From: Cyanobacteria bacterium FACHB-471
GTDB lineage: Bacteria > Cyanobacteriota > Cyanobacteriia > Elainellales > Elainellaceae
Assembly (NCBI GenBank): GCA_014695345.1
Contig: JACJOC010000093.1
Coordinates: 1 to 64,000, forward strand
Direction: 5' to 3'
Length of the DNA: 64,000 nt
Positions within the stretch are counted from its first letter, which is position 1. Every line of letters begins with the position of its first letter. The translations under genes were made by a program, and so were the position numbers. A model generated the notes under the pieces. It was given only the letters and a program-made list of their open reading frames with translations. It had not been told where the DNA came from and made no database searches. This document shows positions 9,065 to 19,096 of this stretch, in pieces.

Positions 9065-10174
9065 ATGAGTACCCCCCTTCAGTCCTCGGCATCAAATGTT
9101 GCTACAGCAGATATTGCTCAAGATTGGTCTGCTTTGCTGCAACAAATTTTGGATGGTCAGTCGCTTTCTACGGTTCAGGCAGCAGCATTGATGCAGGGTT
9201 GGCTGACGGAGGCGATCGCCCCAGTCTTATCGGGAGCAATTCTAGCGGCAATTCAGGCAAAGGGCGTTTCTGCATCAGAGTTGAGCGGCATGGCGCAGGT
9301 GTTGCAGGCGCAGTCCCTAGGCGGTGGCACGGCTCCCTCCCTCTCTGCACCCTTGATTGATACTTGCGGCACCGGAGGCGATGGGGCTTCTACCTTTAAC
9401 ATTTCCACAGCAGTTGCCTTTGTTGCTGCAGCTGCCGGTATTCCTGTTGCTAAGCACGGCAATCGGTCTGCCTCTAGCAAAGTTGGGTCAGCCGATGTAC
9501 TGGAAGCACTGGGGATCAACTTGAATATTGATCCTGAGACAGCGCGAGCGGCTTTGCAAGAGGTGGGGATCACGTTTTTGTTTGCCCCAGGTTGGCATCC
9601 AGCCATGAAATATGTCGCACCCCTGCGAAAGACTTTGAAGGTGCGAACAATCTTTAATCTGTTGGGTCCATTAGTCAATCCACTGGGGCCTAGCAGACAG
9701 GTCATTGGCGTGTTTAGTCCGGCTTTGGTCGAGGTAATGGCGGAAGCATTACAGCAGCTTGGCAAGGAACAGGCGATCGTGCTGCATGGACGAGAAAAAC
9801 TAGATGAAGCAGGATTAGCAGATGTGAGTCATTTAGCGGTTCTAGAAGATGGCAAAATTCGCTCTATCACACTTGATCCACAGCAGTTAGGACTGATCCC
9901 CGCGCCGACTAGCGCCCTTAGAGGAGGAGAAGTTGAAGAAAATGCTGAAATTCTGCGCTCTGTACTTCAGGGCAAAGGAACTCCAGCCCAGCAAGACGTA
10001 GTAGCGCTGAATGCAGCTCTAGCGCTAAAAGTTGGAGGGGCAATTCCAGGTGACTCCGGAATTTCTTCCGCACCTGCCGAGATTTATGCACAAGGAGTTG
10101 TGCAGGCTAGAGAAATTCTGCAAAGCGGTGCCGCCTGGGCAAAATTAGAGCAGCTTGTTGAATTTTTGCGTTAG
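9065..10174 (+). CDS. trpD: anthranilate phosphoribosyltransferase
   Basis: Transfers phosphoribose from PRPP to anthranilate, the second committed step of tryptophan synthesis; cytosolic. The 369-residue protein carries the PRPP-binding motif DTCGTGGDG (about 97-105), then NISTA and the [21 protein letters not shown] block that defines the family, and [13 protein letters not shown] (about 197-209). The ATG at 9065 gives an N-terminal extension of about 20 residues relative to compact homologues, common in cyanobacteria. Its stop overlaps the stop of the convergent lipoprotein gene by 4 bp (TTAG at 10171-10174). No other trp genes are nearby, as usual in cyanobacteria. Confidence 0.96.
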   Translation: MSTPLQSSASNVATADIAQDWSALLQQILDGQSLSTVQAAALMQGWLTEAIAPVLSGAILAAIQAKGVSASELSGMAQVLQAQSLGGGTAPSLSAPLIDTCGTGGDGASTFNISTAVAFVAAAAGIPVAKHGNRSASSKVGSADVLEALGINLNIDPETARAALQEVGITFLFAPGWHPAMKYVAPLRKTLKVRTIFNLLGPLVNPLGPSRQVIGVFSPALVEVMAEALQQLGKEQAIVLHGREKLDEAGLADVSHLAVLEDGKIRSITLDPQQLGLIPAPTSALRGGEVEENAEILRSVLQGKGTPAQQDVVALNAALALKVGGAIPGDSGISSAPAEIYAQGVVQAREILQSGAAWAKLEQLVEFLR

Positions 10175-11088
10175 CGCTCTCGAAATTCCACCACATCTTG
10201 GCGGACTACGACATCGTAGTGGCTAAAAAAGTCCTGTCCAAGCAGCCCTACCCCTAAGTTGGGTCCTGCGACTGCAACCAGCACGTCCTGGGCGATCGCC
10301 CCACCCACTTCAATAGAGTTAACGTAGCCTAGGGGAAACGTCACATTTCTGTCGCTGGCCGTATCAACACTCGCTTCTCCCACCGGAACTACATTCAGCG
10401 CTGTTGCCATCTGAGATGTAATGACCGTGCCACTGGCTCCGGTGTCTAAAATCATTTCAAACTGTCGACTGCCGTTAAACGTCACATTGATGACAGGCGT
10501 ACCTCCCGCTCGTCGCACAATTGGCACTTGATAAACGCCAGCACCACCGGAAGAAGCTGGCGCTGGTGCCGCTGCAAAAGGACGGGGAGCAACAGGTTGA
10601 CTGACAGGCTGTTGACTGACAGGCTGGTTGCGAGGGGCAAGCACCACTACGCCATCAGGATTCGCAAGGGCAGTAGAGCGACTGGCTTGCTGTTGAGCGT
10701 AGTCCAAATTGCGGCGATATTCGGTCAGCTTGGTCTGCGCCAGCGAACGGTTGGGGCTGGCAGCAGGTACCGATGCTAATAGGTCAATTGCTTGCTGCCA
10801 ACGACTTGCGACCAGTCGCCAATCATCTTGCGATCGCGCCGATTGGCTGATGGTGAACGCACTAGAAGCCCGACTAATCGCCTGTTGGTAAGGGTCAGGC
10901 GGCTGCGGAGTGGATACGGCAGGGCTAGCGATTGGAGCGACTGGAGCAGGTGACGCAATAGGACTGGTTGCAGGTTGCACTGATATGGAGCTAGAGCGAT
11001 CGCCAAAGATAGAGCTACACGCCACGCTGACAATGCCACAACCTGATAGCAAAAGCAGAGTTGCAGTGGGTCGAAGAAACTGACGCAT
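10171..11088 (-). CDS. retropepsin-like aspartic protease lipoprotein
   Basis: Encodes 305 residues. The N-terminus is a lipoprotein-type signal (TLLLLSGC, with a second candidate Cys in SVACS), so it is probably membrane anchored in the periplasm. A Pro/Ala-rich linker and a helical stretch (about 65-135) come next. The C-terminal 110 residues are a retropepsin-like domain with the catalytic motif [12 protein letters not shown] (about 215-226) and the flap-side [14 protein letters not shown] near the end. Such single-domain proteases act as homodimers, each subunit giving one Asp. The substrate is unknown. It is convergent and stop-overlapping with trpD and divergent from carA. Confidence 0.85.
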   Translation of the reverse strand: MRQFLRPTATLLLLSGCGIVSVACSSIFGDRSSSISVQPATSPIASPAPVAPIASPAVSTPQPPDPYQQAISRASSAFTISQSARSQDDWRLVASRWQQAIDLLASVPAASPNRSLAQTKLTEYRRNLDYAQQQASRSTALANPDGVVVLAPRNQPVSQQPVSQPVAPRPFAAAPAPASSGGAGVYQVPIVRRAGGTPVINVTFNGSRQFEMILDTGASGTVITSQMATALNVVPVGEASVDTASDRNVTFPLGYVNSIEVGGAIAQDVLVAVAGPNLGVGLLGQDFFSHYDVVVRQDVVEFRER

Positions 11089-11334
11089 ATCGGTTTGGAG
11101 TAAGATTTGGCACGAAGGCAGTCACAATAAAGCTAAAAATGCCCCAACAGAAGAGCCTTATTTCTAATTTCACCTGCTTAAGTTTGCATTTCTGATTTTG
11201 CATTCTTAATTGACTAAGCAACTTCTGCCGCTAACGTATAGTCTAGATGAGGTCTCGTTGCTCCATACGCGGCAACTTGGACATTCGGTTATTTGGTTTA
11301 TTTGGTCGATGTATCAAGATTATTGAGAGGGTCT

Positions 11335-12495
11335 ATGTCACTTTCTGCCAATCAACCAGCCCTGCTAGTTTTGGCTGATGGAACAGTTTACCGGGGATAT
11401 TCATTTGGTGCTTCAGGCACGACAATCGGTGAAGTTGTATTTAACACAGGGATGACGGGCTACCAGGAAGTCCTCACCGACCCTAGTTATTGTGGTCAAA
11501 TCGTAACATTTACCTATCCAGAATTGGGAAATACCGGAATCAATCCTGAAGACGATGAATCTCAGGGTCCTCAGGTCAAAGGGGCGATCGCTCGCAATAT
11601 TTGTCATCAGCCTAGCAACTGGCGCTCTACCCAATCGCTCAGCGACTACCTGAACCAGCATAAGATTCCTGGCATTTACGGCATCGACACCCGCGCCCTA
11701 ACCCGCAAAATTCGCTCCTCTGGAGCAATGAACGGAGCCATTTCTACCGAAATTTTGGAACCGACTGAACTGCTATTGCGCGTTCAAGAAGCTCCCAGCA
11801 TGGCGGGATTAAACTTGGTGAGCCAAGTCACCACCCAGACCGTTTATGAATGGTCTGACCCCACCAGCCCCATTTGGGAATTTCGACCCACCCAAGAGAC
11901 TGAGACGTCCCCACAGCTTACGGTTGTGGCGATCGATTTTGGTATCAAACGCAACATCTTGCGTCGTCTAGCCAGCTATGGCTGCCGTGTTGTCATCGTT
12001 CCTGCCGACACACCACCCGAAGACATTCTCAAATACAACCCAGACGGCATCTTCCTTTCGAACGGACCTGGCGACCCGGCGGCTGTTGCTGAAGGCATTG
12101 CAACAACGAAGGCTCTGTTAGCCAGTCAAAAGCCTGTCTTTGGCATCTGTATGGGACATCAGATTTTGGGCTTATCCTTGGGTGCAGAAACCTTCAAGCT
12201 AAAGTTTGGACATCGTGGCTTAAACCAGCCGGCAGGTTTAAGCCAGCGTATCGAAATCACCAGCCAAAATCACGGCTTTGCGATCGACCCCGATTCCATT
12301 CCTGAGGCGGATATTGAAATCACCCATCTCAATTTGAATGATCGTACCGTTGCTGGATTGCGTCATAAAACCCTGCCGCTATTCTCGGTACAGTATCACC
12401 CAGAAGCCAGCCCTGGTCCGCACGACGCAGACTATCTGTTTGAGCAGTTTGTTCAGTCAATGCGAGGGCAAAAAGCGGAGGTAGGGAAAGGATAA
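11335..12495 (+). CDS. carA: carbamoyl-phosphate synthase small subunit
   Basis: The glutamine amidotransferase subunit of carbamoyl-phosphate synthase, feeding arginine and pyrimidine synthesis. The N-terminal CarA domain begins [15 protein letters not shown]; the C-terminal class I amidotransferase has the nucleophile Cys in GICMGHQ and the His/Glu of the triad in [12 protein letters not shown] chose ATG 11335 (386 residues) over a TTG at 11293. The shorter form starts just ahead of the conserved domain and has GAGAGG 5 bases upstream, while the 14 extra residues look non-native. The large subunit carB is not in this window. The IMPase gene follows 17 bp after the stop. Confidence 0.95.
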   Translation: MSLSANQPALLVLADGTVYRGYSFGASGTTIGEVVFNTGMTGYQEVLTDPSYCGQIVTFTYPELGNTGINPEDDESQGPQVKGAIARNICHQPSNWRSTQSLSDYLNQHKIPGIYGIDTRALTRKIRSSGAMNGAISTEILEPTELLLRVQEAPSMAGLNLVSQVTTQTVYEWSDPTSPIWEFRPTQETETSPQLTVVAIDFGIKRNILRRLASYGCRVVIVPADTPPEDILKYNPDGIFLSNGPGDPAAVAEGIATTKALLASQKPVFGICMGHQILGLSLGAETFKLKFGHRGLNQPAGLSQRIEITSQNHGFAIDPDSIPEADIEITHLNLNDRTVAGLRHKTLPLFSVQYHPEASPGPHDADYLFEQFVQSMRGQKAEVGKG

Positions 12496-12512
12496 AAGAT
12501 GAGGGATGAAGG

Positions 12513-13322
12513 ATGGATTTTTGGGCAGACGTTCTTGGTTTTGCAGAAGACCTGACGGACAGAGTGGGTCAACAGCTTCTGAGCAGCTTTGGGCAGTCTC
12601 AGGCGACAGAAAAAGCAGATGGCAGCTTGGTGACTCGGGCTGACCAGTGGGCAGATGCCGAACTAAGGGAAGCGATCGCCACCCGCTTTCCCGAGCATGG
12701 CGTTCTCAGTGAAGAAGTCGAACACATCTTCCCGAATAACGACTGGTGTTGGATCATCGACCCCATCGACGGCACTACCAACTACGCACGTGGCATTCCA
12801 CTGTGGGGCATTTCCCTGGGACTGCTTTACCAGGGGACTCCTGTATTTGGCTATGTCCACCTGCCCCCACTTGCATCCTCTTTCCACGGCTTCTGGTACG
12901 GCTCGTCTGGGTTAACTGGCCCAACCGGCGCATTCCTAAACCACAAACCGATTCAGGCGAGTTCCGAAGATCCTTCTCCCACCCACCTGTTTAACCTTTG
13001 TGCCCGCAGCACCGACGTATTCAAACAGCCCCTGCCCTGCAAAGCCCGGATGTTAGGAGTTGCCACCTACAACCTGCTCACCATCTCAGCCGGAGCCGCA
13101 CTAGGCGGAGTCGAAGCCACCCCAAAGATTTGGGACATTTCCGCAGTTTGGGCGATCGCCCAAACTGCAGGGGCAACCTGGGTAGCCTTGGACGACCAAC
13201 AAATCTTCCCGCTCAAACCAGGCGAAGACTATAGCGATCGCTCCTACCCCACTCTGGTCGTCAGTCGCGCCGACCTGGTTCCCATCTTCAAACCCCTTGT
13301 GCAGTTTTTAGGGCATCCATAA
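12513..13322 (+). CDS. inositol monophosphatase family protein
   Basis: A 269-residue Mg2+/Li+-sensitive phosphatase of the IMPase fold. Metal-binding motifs are present: LSEEVEH (about 65-71), DPIDGTTNYARG (about 82-93) and KIWDISAVW (about 206-214), each matching the family signatures. Likely substrates are inositol-1-phosphate or, in cyanobacteria, histidinol-phosphate (HisN-type); sequence alone does not decide. It follows carA by 17 bp and is probably cotranscribed. Its ATG sits inside a GATGAGGGATGAAGG repeat tract of the type scattered in this genome, which supplies the purine-rich ribosome-binding region. Confidence 0.9.
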   Translation: MDFWADVLGFAEDLTDRVGQQLLSSFGQSQATEKADGSLVTRADQWADAELREAIATRFPEHGVLSEEVEHIFPNNDWCWIIDPIDGTTNYARGIPLWGISLGLLYQGTPVFGYVHLPPLASSFHGFWYGSSGLTGPTGAFLNHKPIQASSEDPSPTHLFNLCARSTDVFKQPLPCKARMLGVATYNLLTISAGAALGGVEATPKIWDISAVWAIAQTAGATWVALDDQQIFPLKPGEDYSDRSYPTLVVSRADLVPIFKPLVQFLGHP

Positions 13323-13346
13323 CCCTCCAACCTTGAACCTCAAACA

Positions 13347-13385
13347 AATTTTGCGCCTGGAAACGGAATTTCCAGGCGCAAAATT
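13347..13385. repeat. 17-bp perfect palindrome after the IMPase gene
   Basis: AATTTTGCGCCTGGAAA (13347-13363) and its exact reverse complement (13369-13385) flank the loop CGGAA. It begins 25 bp after the IMPase stop and probably forms an RNA hairpin that ends or protects the carA-IMPase transcript. The T-tract of a classical terminator is missing, so termination is inferred. Confidence 0.65.
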
Positions 13386-13496
13386 CATTAGGACTTATTT
13401 GACTGCCGTCGCTACTCTGGCTGCTAGTGTACTGGGAATCAAGCAGCAGGAGAACTACAGTCTTCCGTAGATGAACCCAGCGAAGATAATTCCAAT

Positions 13497-13685
13497 TTGC
13501 CCAAATTTCTTCAAGCCTTGGAAGCAGCGCTAGACGGCTTAGGAAACGAGGCAGAAATGCGATCGCTGCTGGGTGAAGAGTTTTGTTACCTTTTCATAAC
13601 AAAGCAATTTGAATTAGTTGAATTAGCGCGGTTCCATGATCCCATTACGGAGTGGGAAAAGCAGGAATATTTGGACGTTTACTAG
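13497..13685 (+). CDS. possible small protein or gene remnant
   Basis: A 62-codon frame with a TTG start. The same frame is open upstream to a stop at 13425-13427 but holds no ATG, GTG or better start. The peptide (FLQALEAALDGLGNEAEMRSLLGEE and on) looks like a real helical protein, with no family I know. In the next frame, upstream at 13390-13467, lies a signal-peptide-like stretch (TYLTAVATLAASVLG) that stops early. One explanation is a frameshifted remnant of an exported protein; a short genuine ORF is the alternative. Confidence 0.3.
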   Translation: MPKFLQALEAALDGLGNEAEMRSLLGEEFCYLFITKQFELVELARFHDPITEWEKQEYLDVY

Positions 13686-14175
13686 TTCTACCTCAAAACG
13701 CATTCCTCACCTGATTGAGGGAGGCGTCCTCTAAAATCATCCTTTAGGTTGACTGAATAAGTTTTTGACTGGGCTACGGTAGCGTTGACACAAGATCGCT
13801 TGACTCAAGCTTAATAATTTTGGTCAAAGTTCTCTAGATCTTTAAGGATTTTCTGGAATTGTGATCTCTCTCATTGAGATCACTGTTGAAAAAAGATATT
13901 ACTCAGGAAACAAGAAGCTGAGCGGCTAGACTCGACGCTAGGTTTAGGTAGATTTGCAGTTGAATACGTACTTTGAAGAGATTGCTCTTCCCCTTCACTT
14001 CTAGACCTATAAACTTTGGTACGCGGTAGTTTCACGAGAAATAAAGGCTTAAGGAAAATTTTAGAAACAGTGTAGTTCCACGGATTTCTTTTAGTTGATG
14101 TGATTCAGTGGATCTGCTGTTGATTTTTGTTTTCTTGTAGCCGGTTAAACTTACAGTGCAATAGGCTGTTCTGTT
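13686..14175. other. 490-bp spacer with a small inverted repeat
   Basis: AT-rich and without coding character on either strand. One tidy inverted repeat, GTGATCTC (13861-13868) / GAGATCAC (13876-13883), spaced by 7 bases, could be an operator or a small hairpin. The 3' part presumably carries the promoter of the small exported peptide at 14176. No tRNA or known ncRNA fold is seen. Confidence 0.5.
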
Positions 14176-14409
14176 ATGGGGTGTATGAAAACTTTGCTCA
14201 AATTAGTAGGGGCGATCGCTTTAGTCGCTGGAGCGCAGGCTGTAATTCTGCCAAACGCTGTAGCAGACACCTCTCTTCGGGCTACCACCGTGTTGGCTAG
14301 TCAAACTTTTGCAACAGACCTTCTACCCAAGCCAGTTTTCAGCTCAGAAACTTACCAGCCACCCGACAATGGTGGTCCAACCACTAGCCAGGGTTCTGGT
14401 ACTCGGTAA
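14176..14409 (+). CDS. small exported peptide with Gly/Thr-rich tail motif
   Basis: Encodes 77 residues, or 74 if the in-frame ATG at 14185 is used, which gives a more usual signal peptide (MKTLLKLVGAIALVAGAQA). After cleavage near residue 30, about 47 residues remain, ending in YQPPDNGGPTTSQGSGTR. From memory, a similar Pro-Pro-x-x-Gly-x-Pro ... Gly-Thr-Arg motif sits near the N-terminus of larger cyanobacterial exported proteins (DUF928-like); here it is the C-terminus. The gene has its own long upstream spacer and a strong terminator at 14440, so it is a single-gene unit. Function unknown. Confidence 0.65.
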   Translation: MGCMKTLLKLVGAIALVAGAQAVILPNAVADTSLRATTVLASQTFATDLLPKPVFSSETYQPPDNGGPTTSQGSGTR

Positions 14410-14439
14410 AAAGCATAGGTGTGAGTTCATTAGGACAGA

Positions 14440-14470
14440 AGAAGGGAGGGTTTAGCCCTCCCTTCTGTTT
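14440..14470 (+). terminator. rho-independent terminator of the small exported peptide
   Basis: The perfect 11-bp stem AGAAGGGAGGG (14440-14450) / CCCTCCCTTCT (14456-14466), with a 5-base loop, is followed by GTTT. It lies 30 bp after the stop codon. Confidence 0.85.
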
Positions 14471-14575
14471 AATTGAAGCAACTAGCGCTGAGGTGCTGCG
14501 CCAATAAGGTGGCAACAAGATCCGTGTTTTCAATTGCTATATTCTGGCAAAGAGAGTTAATTATTTGCGTGCTTA

Positions 14576-16018
14576 ATGTCTGACCTAATTTTGTTCTGGC
14601 ACCGTCGAGATCTGCGGATTTCTGACAATGTCGGTTTAGCTGCGGCGCGTCAGCAAAGTCAAAAAGTGGTAGGTGTGTTTTGCCTAGATCCACTGATTTT
14701 GGAGCGAGACGATGTTGCCCCAGCCAGAGTAACTTACATGATGGGTAGCCTACGGGAGCTGGGCGATCGCTACACCCAAGCAGGCAGCCAACTGATTGTT
14801 TTGCGCGATCAGCCTGTGCGGGCAATTCCTGCCTTAGCGAAAGCGCTGAGTGCCAAAGCAGTTTTTTGCAATCGGGGCGTGGAGCCCTATGGACGAGAAC
14901 GCGATCGCACCGTTAGTGAGGCACTCAAGCAAGTCGGTATTCCGCTCCAAACCTTTTGGGATCAGCTTTTGCATTCTCCCAAGGAAATTGTCACGGGCGC
15001 GGGGCAACCTTACACGGTCTACACTCCCTTTTGGCGCAACTGGAGAGCCAAAGCAAAAATGGACCCTGTGGAAACGCTGCAAGCAGCCGAAGGACTTTCA
15101 CCCAACGAACAAAAAGCTGCCCAGCAGGCTGGCAGCATTGACTTACCTACTGCTAAAGATCTGGGATTTGAGTGGGAGAATGAGCTTTTGCTCGCCCCTG
15201 GAGAGCAGGCAGCCCAAGAGCGGCTAGAAGACTTTTGCGAACGAGAACAGGCGATCGATGACTACAAAGAACAGCGAAACTTTCCTGCTGTCTCCGGTAC
15301 ATCTCACCTCAGTGCTGCATTGAAATTTGGCACAATTGGTGTGCGTACCGTTTGGGCTGCAGCCGATACCGCCTTAAAGCGCAGTCGCAGTGACGAAACC
15401 GCCAGTAACATTCAAACCTGGCAGCAAGAATTGGCGTGGCGAGAATTCTATCAGCACGCTATGTATGCCTTTCCGTCATTGGCAGAAGGAGCCTTTCGGG
15501 AACCATTCAAAACCTTTCCTTGGGGTGATAACGAGGCACACTTTCAAGCTTGGTGTGAAGGCATGACAGGCTATCCGATTGTCGATGCAGCGATGCGCCA
15601 GATGAATCAGTTGGGCTGGATGCATAATCGTTGCCGCATGATTGTCGCCAGTTTTCTGACCAAAGATTTGCTGGTTGATTTGCGTCGTGGCGAGAAATAC
15701 TTCATGCAAAGGCTCTACGATGCCGACCTGTCTGCTAACAACGGCGGCTGGCAGTGGAGTGCCTCCAGCGGCATGGACCCCAAACCACTGCGAATTTTTA
15801 ACCCCGCCAGTCAAGCTAAGAAGTTTGACCCGGAAGCCGAGTACATTCGCGAATGGCTACCGGAATTAAGAAGCGTTGACACTGAGTTTTTGGTGACGGG
15901 TGAAATTCCAGCCGAGGAGCGCGATCGCTGCAACTACCCGCACCCAATTGTGGATCACAAGAAACAGCAGAGCCTGTTTAAGCAAATCTATCAACAGCAA
16001 AAGCAGCAATCATCCTAA
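14576..16018 (+). CDS. phr: deoxyribodipyrimidine photolyase, class I
   Basis: A flavin enzyme that repairs UV-induced cyclobutane pyrimidine dimers with blue light. The 480 residues show the N-terminal Rossmann antenna domain (LILFWHRRDLRISDN) and the helical FAD domain with GTSHLSAALKFG, WQQELAWREFY, WMHNRCRM and the closing DADLSANNGGWQWSASSG block of class I CPD photolyases. The overall wording is close to cyanobacterial 8-HDF-type photolyases. The short spacing to the preceding terminator suggests its own promoter at about 14471-14575. A (6-4) photolyase or cryptochrome is much less likely given the CPD-type active-site wording. Confidence 0.94.
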   Translation: MSDLILFWHRRDLRISDNVGLAAARQQSQKVVGVFCLDPLILERDDVAPARVTYMMGSLRELGDRYTQAGSQLIVLRDQPVRAIPALAKALSAKAVFCNRGVEPYGRERDRTVSEALKQVGIPLQTFWDQLLHSPKEIVTGAGQPYTVYTPFWRNWRAKAKMDPVETLQAAEGLSPNEQKAAQQAGSIDLPTAKDLGFEWENELLLAPGEQAAQERLEDFCEREQAIDDYKEQRNFPAVSGTSHLSAALKFGTIGVRTVWAAADTALKRSRSDETASNIQTWQQELAWREFYQHAMYAFPSLAEGAFREPFKTFPWGDNEAHFQAWCEGMTGYPIVDAAMRQMNQLGWMHNRCRMIVASFLTKDLLVDLRRGEKYFMQRLYDADLSANNGGWQWSASSGMDPKPLRIFNPASQAKKFDPEAEYIREWLPELRSVDTEFLVTGEIPAEERDRCNYPHPIVDHKKQQSLFKQIYQQQKQQSS

Positions 16019-16026
16019 AAGATCCA

Positions 16027-16063
16027 AAAAAAGGAGGAAGGGCTTAGCCCTTCCTCCTTTTTT
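16027..16063. terminator. bidirectional terminator between phr and groEL
   Basis: GGAGGAAGGGC (16033-16043) pairs perfectly with GCCCTTCCTCC (16047-16057) around a TTA loop, with A6 on the left (16027-16032) and T6 on the right (16058-16063). The symmetry makes it a functional intrinsic terminator for both convergent genes. Confidence 0.92.
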
Positions 16064-16080
16064 AGCTAACTTAGTGAAAC

Positions 16081-17736
<1,656 letters not shown>

Positions 17737-17762
17737 TTATTTGTGGAGGTGGATTTGGAAAG

Positions 17763-17783
17763 TTTTGAGTTTTGAGTTTTGAG
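17763..17783. repeat. three tandem TTTTGAG heptamers
   Basis: Three exact copies of TTTTGAG lie head to tail in the groES-groEL spacer. CAAAACTC at 17816-17823 is complementary, so the transcript could fold into a hairpin between the two cistrons. Short tandem heptamers of this kind are common in filamentous cyanobacteria. Confidence 0.8.
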
Positions 17784-17846
17784 CTGCTCTCAGTCGAAAT
17801 AAATCTGAAATAGTTCAAAACTCATAGCTCATCATTCAAGAACTCA

Positions 17847-18158
17847 TTAATCAACGATCGCCAAGATGTCTTTCTCAGCTAGCAGTACGAATTCTTCGGT
17901 GCCTAGCTTGATGTCAGTTCCGGCATACTTGGAATAGAGAACTTTGTCTCCAACTTTGACTTCTAGTTCCTGACGAGAACCGTCGTCGTTCCGCTTGCCG
18001 GGGCCAACTGCAACGATTTCTCCAACCTGGGGCTTTTCCTTCGCGGTATCAGGCAGAAGGATACCGCCAGCGGTTTTCTCCTCAGACGCACTTACTTTGA
18101 CGAAAACGCGCTCACCTAGTGGTTTAACGGTAGAAACGCTCAGGGATACTGCTGCCAT
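17847..18158 (-). CDS. groS: 10-kDa co-chaperonin GroES
   Basis: Caps the GroEL ring. With start ATG 18158 the product is 103 residues, the family norm, beginning [21 protein letters not shown]. An upstream in-frame start at 18176 would add six residues unlike the family. The mobile-loop segment [18 protein letters not shown] and the base-loop [15 protein letters not shown] are intact. groEL follows on the same strand, and a CIRCE element lies 164 bp upstream. Confidence 0.96.
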   Translation of the reverse strand: MAAVSLSVSTVKPLGERVFVKVSASEEKTAGGILLPDTAKEKPQVGEIVAVGPGKRNDDGSRQELEVKVGDKVLYSKYAGTDIKLGTEEFVLLAEKDILAIVD

Positions 18159-18321
18159 ACAAAGCTCTCCAGACAATAAATAACTTCATGAAGGGGATTA
18201 AGGTTCAGCGGCCAGCGCTCCGACTCAACTGTCCAGGACAGCTCAACAGCCCTATAAACAAGGCTTTGAACAGATTTTGCCTGAAGACTGAGTGATGGCT
18301 GACAGCCAACTGCAACCAGAG

Positions 18322-18348
18322 TTAGCACTCTCAACTCCTGAGTGCTAA
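18322..18348. promoter_or_regulatory. CIRCE element (HrcA operator) of groESL
   Basis: A perfect TTAGCACTC (18322-18330), a 9-base spacer, and GAGTGCTAA (18340-18348): the exact consensus CIRCE operator bound by the repressor HrcA. It lies upstream of groES on the minus strand, so groESL should be derepressed by heat and protein-folding stress. Confidence 0.97.
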
Positions 18349-18792
18349 TGTACCGAACGACAGAGGCGATCGCAACTCAATTTAACGATTTCTTCGGTAC
18401 GGGTTCCCGAACTGAGCATAGATCGAGTGTTTTAGAAGGGGCGAAGTAAAGATTTGCCTACGTAGCTTTAAAGACATCTTTAACTTCATAATTTTCGCTA
18501 CTTCTGCTGGAAACCCTTGGGTAGCTCATCTTGAGTTATTTGTAAACATTGAAAGCTAAATTTTCTACCCGAATAAATGTGTTTTTTCAATCAACATCAA
18601 CAAATTTACTGGACTTAGCTCAAGCTGTCTTTGACACCCTAAGTGTGGAAATACGGAACAGCGGTTGCAAACAGACAATCATTTTTCAGTAAATACCCTT
18701 ATACCGAAATTTACGTAGGCGATCGCATAGCCAGTATTTCTACTGAAAATATCCACTTCTTATCCTTCAATCTATGAAAGTCACTTCCATGA
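18349..18792. other. spacer upstream of groESL and the PEP-CTERM remnant
   Basis: AT-rich and without a supportable gene. The part next to CIRCE presumably holds the groESL promoter. The distal part contains scattered short ORFs under 35 codons only. Nothing else recognisable. Confidence 0.5.
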
Positions 18793-19008
18793 ACAACAGC
18801 ATTTGGTTGCAGCCAAGGTTCTTTTTGTGGGATTGACAGTACAGACGACTCTAGAACAAATGCTTGGGAGTTACACTTTCTCAACGTTGCTCAAGCTAAC
18901 GAGGTTGAACCAGCCGCTTCCGTACCGGAGCCCGCTTCGCTGCTAGGTTCGCTGGCAATAAGTGTTTTGGGTGCAGGCTCTACGTTAAGACGCAAGGAGG
19001 AAGTGTAG
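18793..19008 (+). pseudogene. orphan C-terminal end of a PEP-CTERM sorted protein
   Basis: The plus-strand frame from 18793 (just after a TGA) to the TAG at 19006-19008 encodes 71 residues without an ATG. The last 28, coded at 18922-19005, form a clear PEP-CTERM sorting tail: VPEPASLLG, a hydrophobic stretch, then a basic end (LRRKEEV). PEP-CTERM tails are recognised by exosortase and normally end large exported proteins. The preceding 43 residues contain FGCSQGSFCGID and WELHFLNVAQ, which could be the last part of such a protein. I see no signal peptide or body upstream in any frame, so I read it as a decayed remnant; a spliced or frameshifted gene is less likely. Confidence 0.65.
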
Positions 19009-19096
19009 AGAGCTACTGCTCCTTCAAGGGCGTAGCATTCAGCAGATGTCCCCGAAACAGACCCAGAGTCATGACTGAATGTTGCGCCTCTAAACT

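Noticed and set aside
9253-9765. 170-codon ORF antisense to trpD
   Set aside because: Shadow frame with Ala/Pro-rich composition mirroring the real gene.
11293-11334. Longer carA start at TTG 11293
   Set aside because: The 14 extra residues are non-native-looking, and a good ribosome-binding site precedes ATG 11335.
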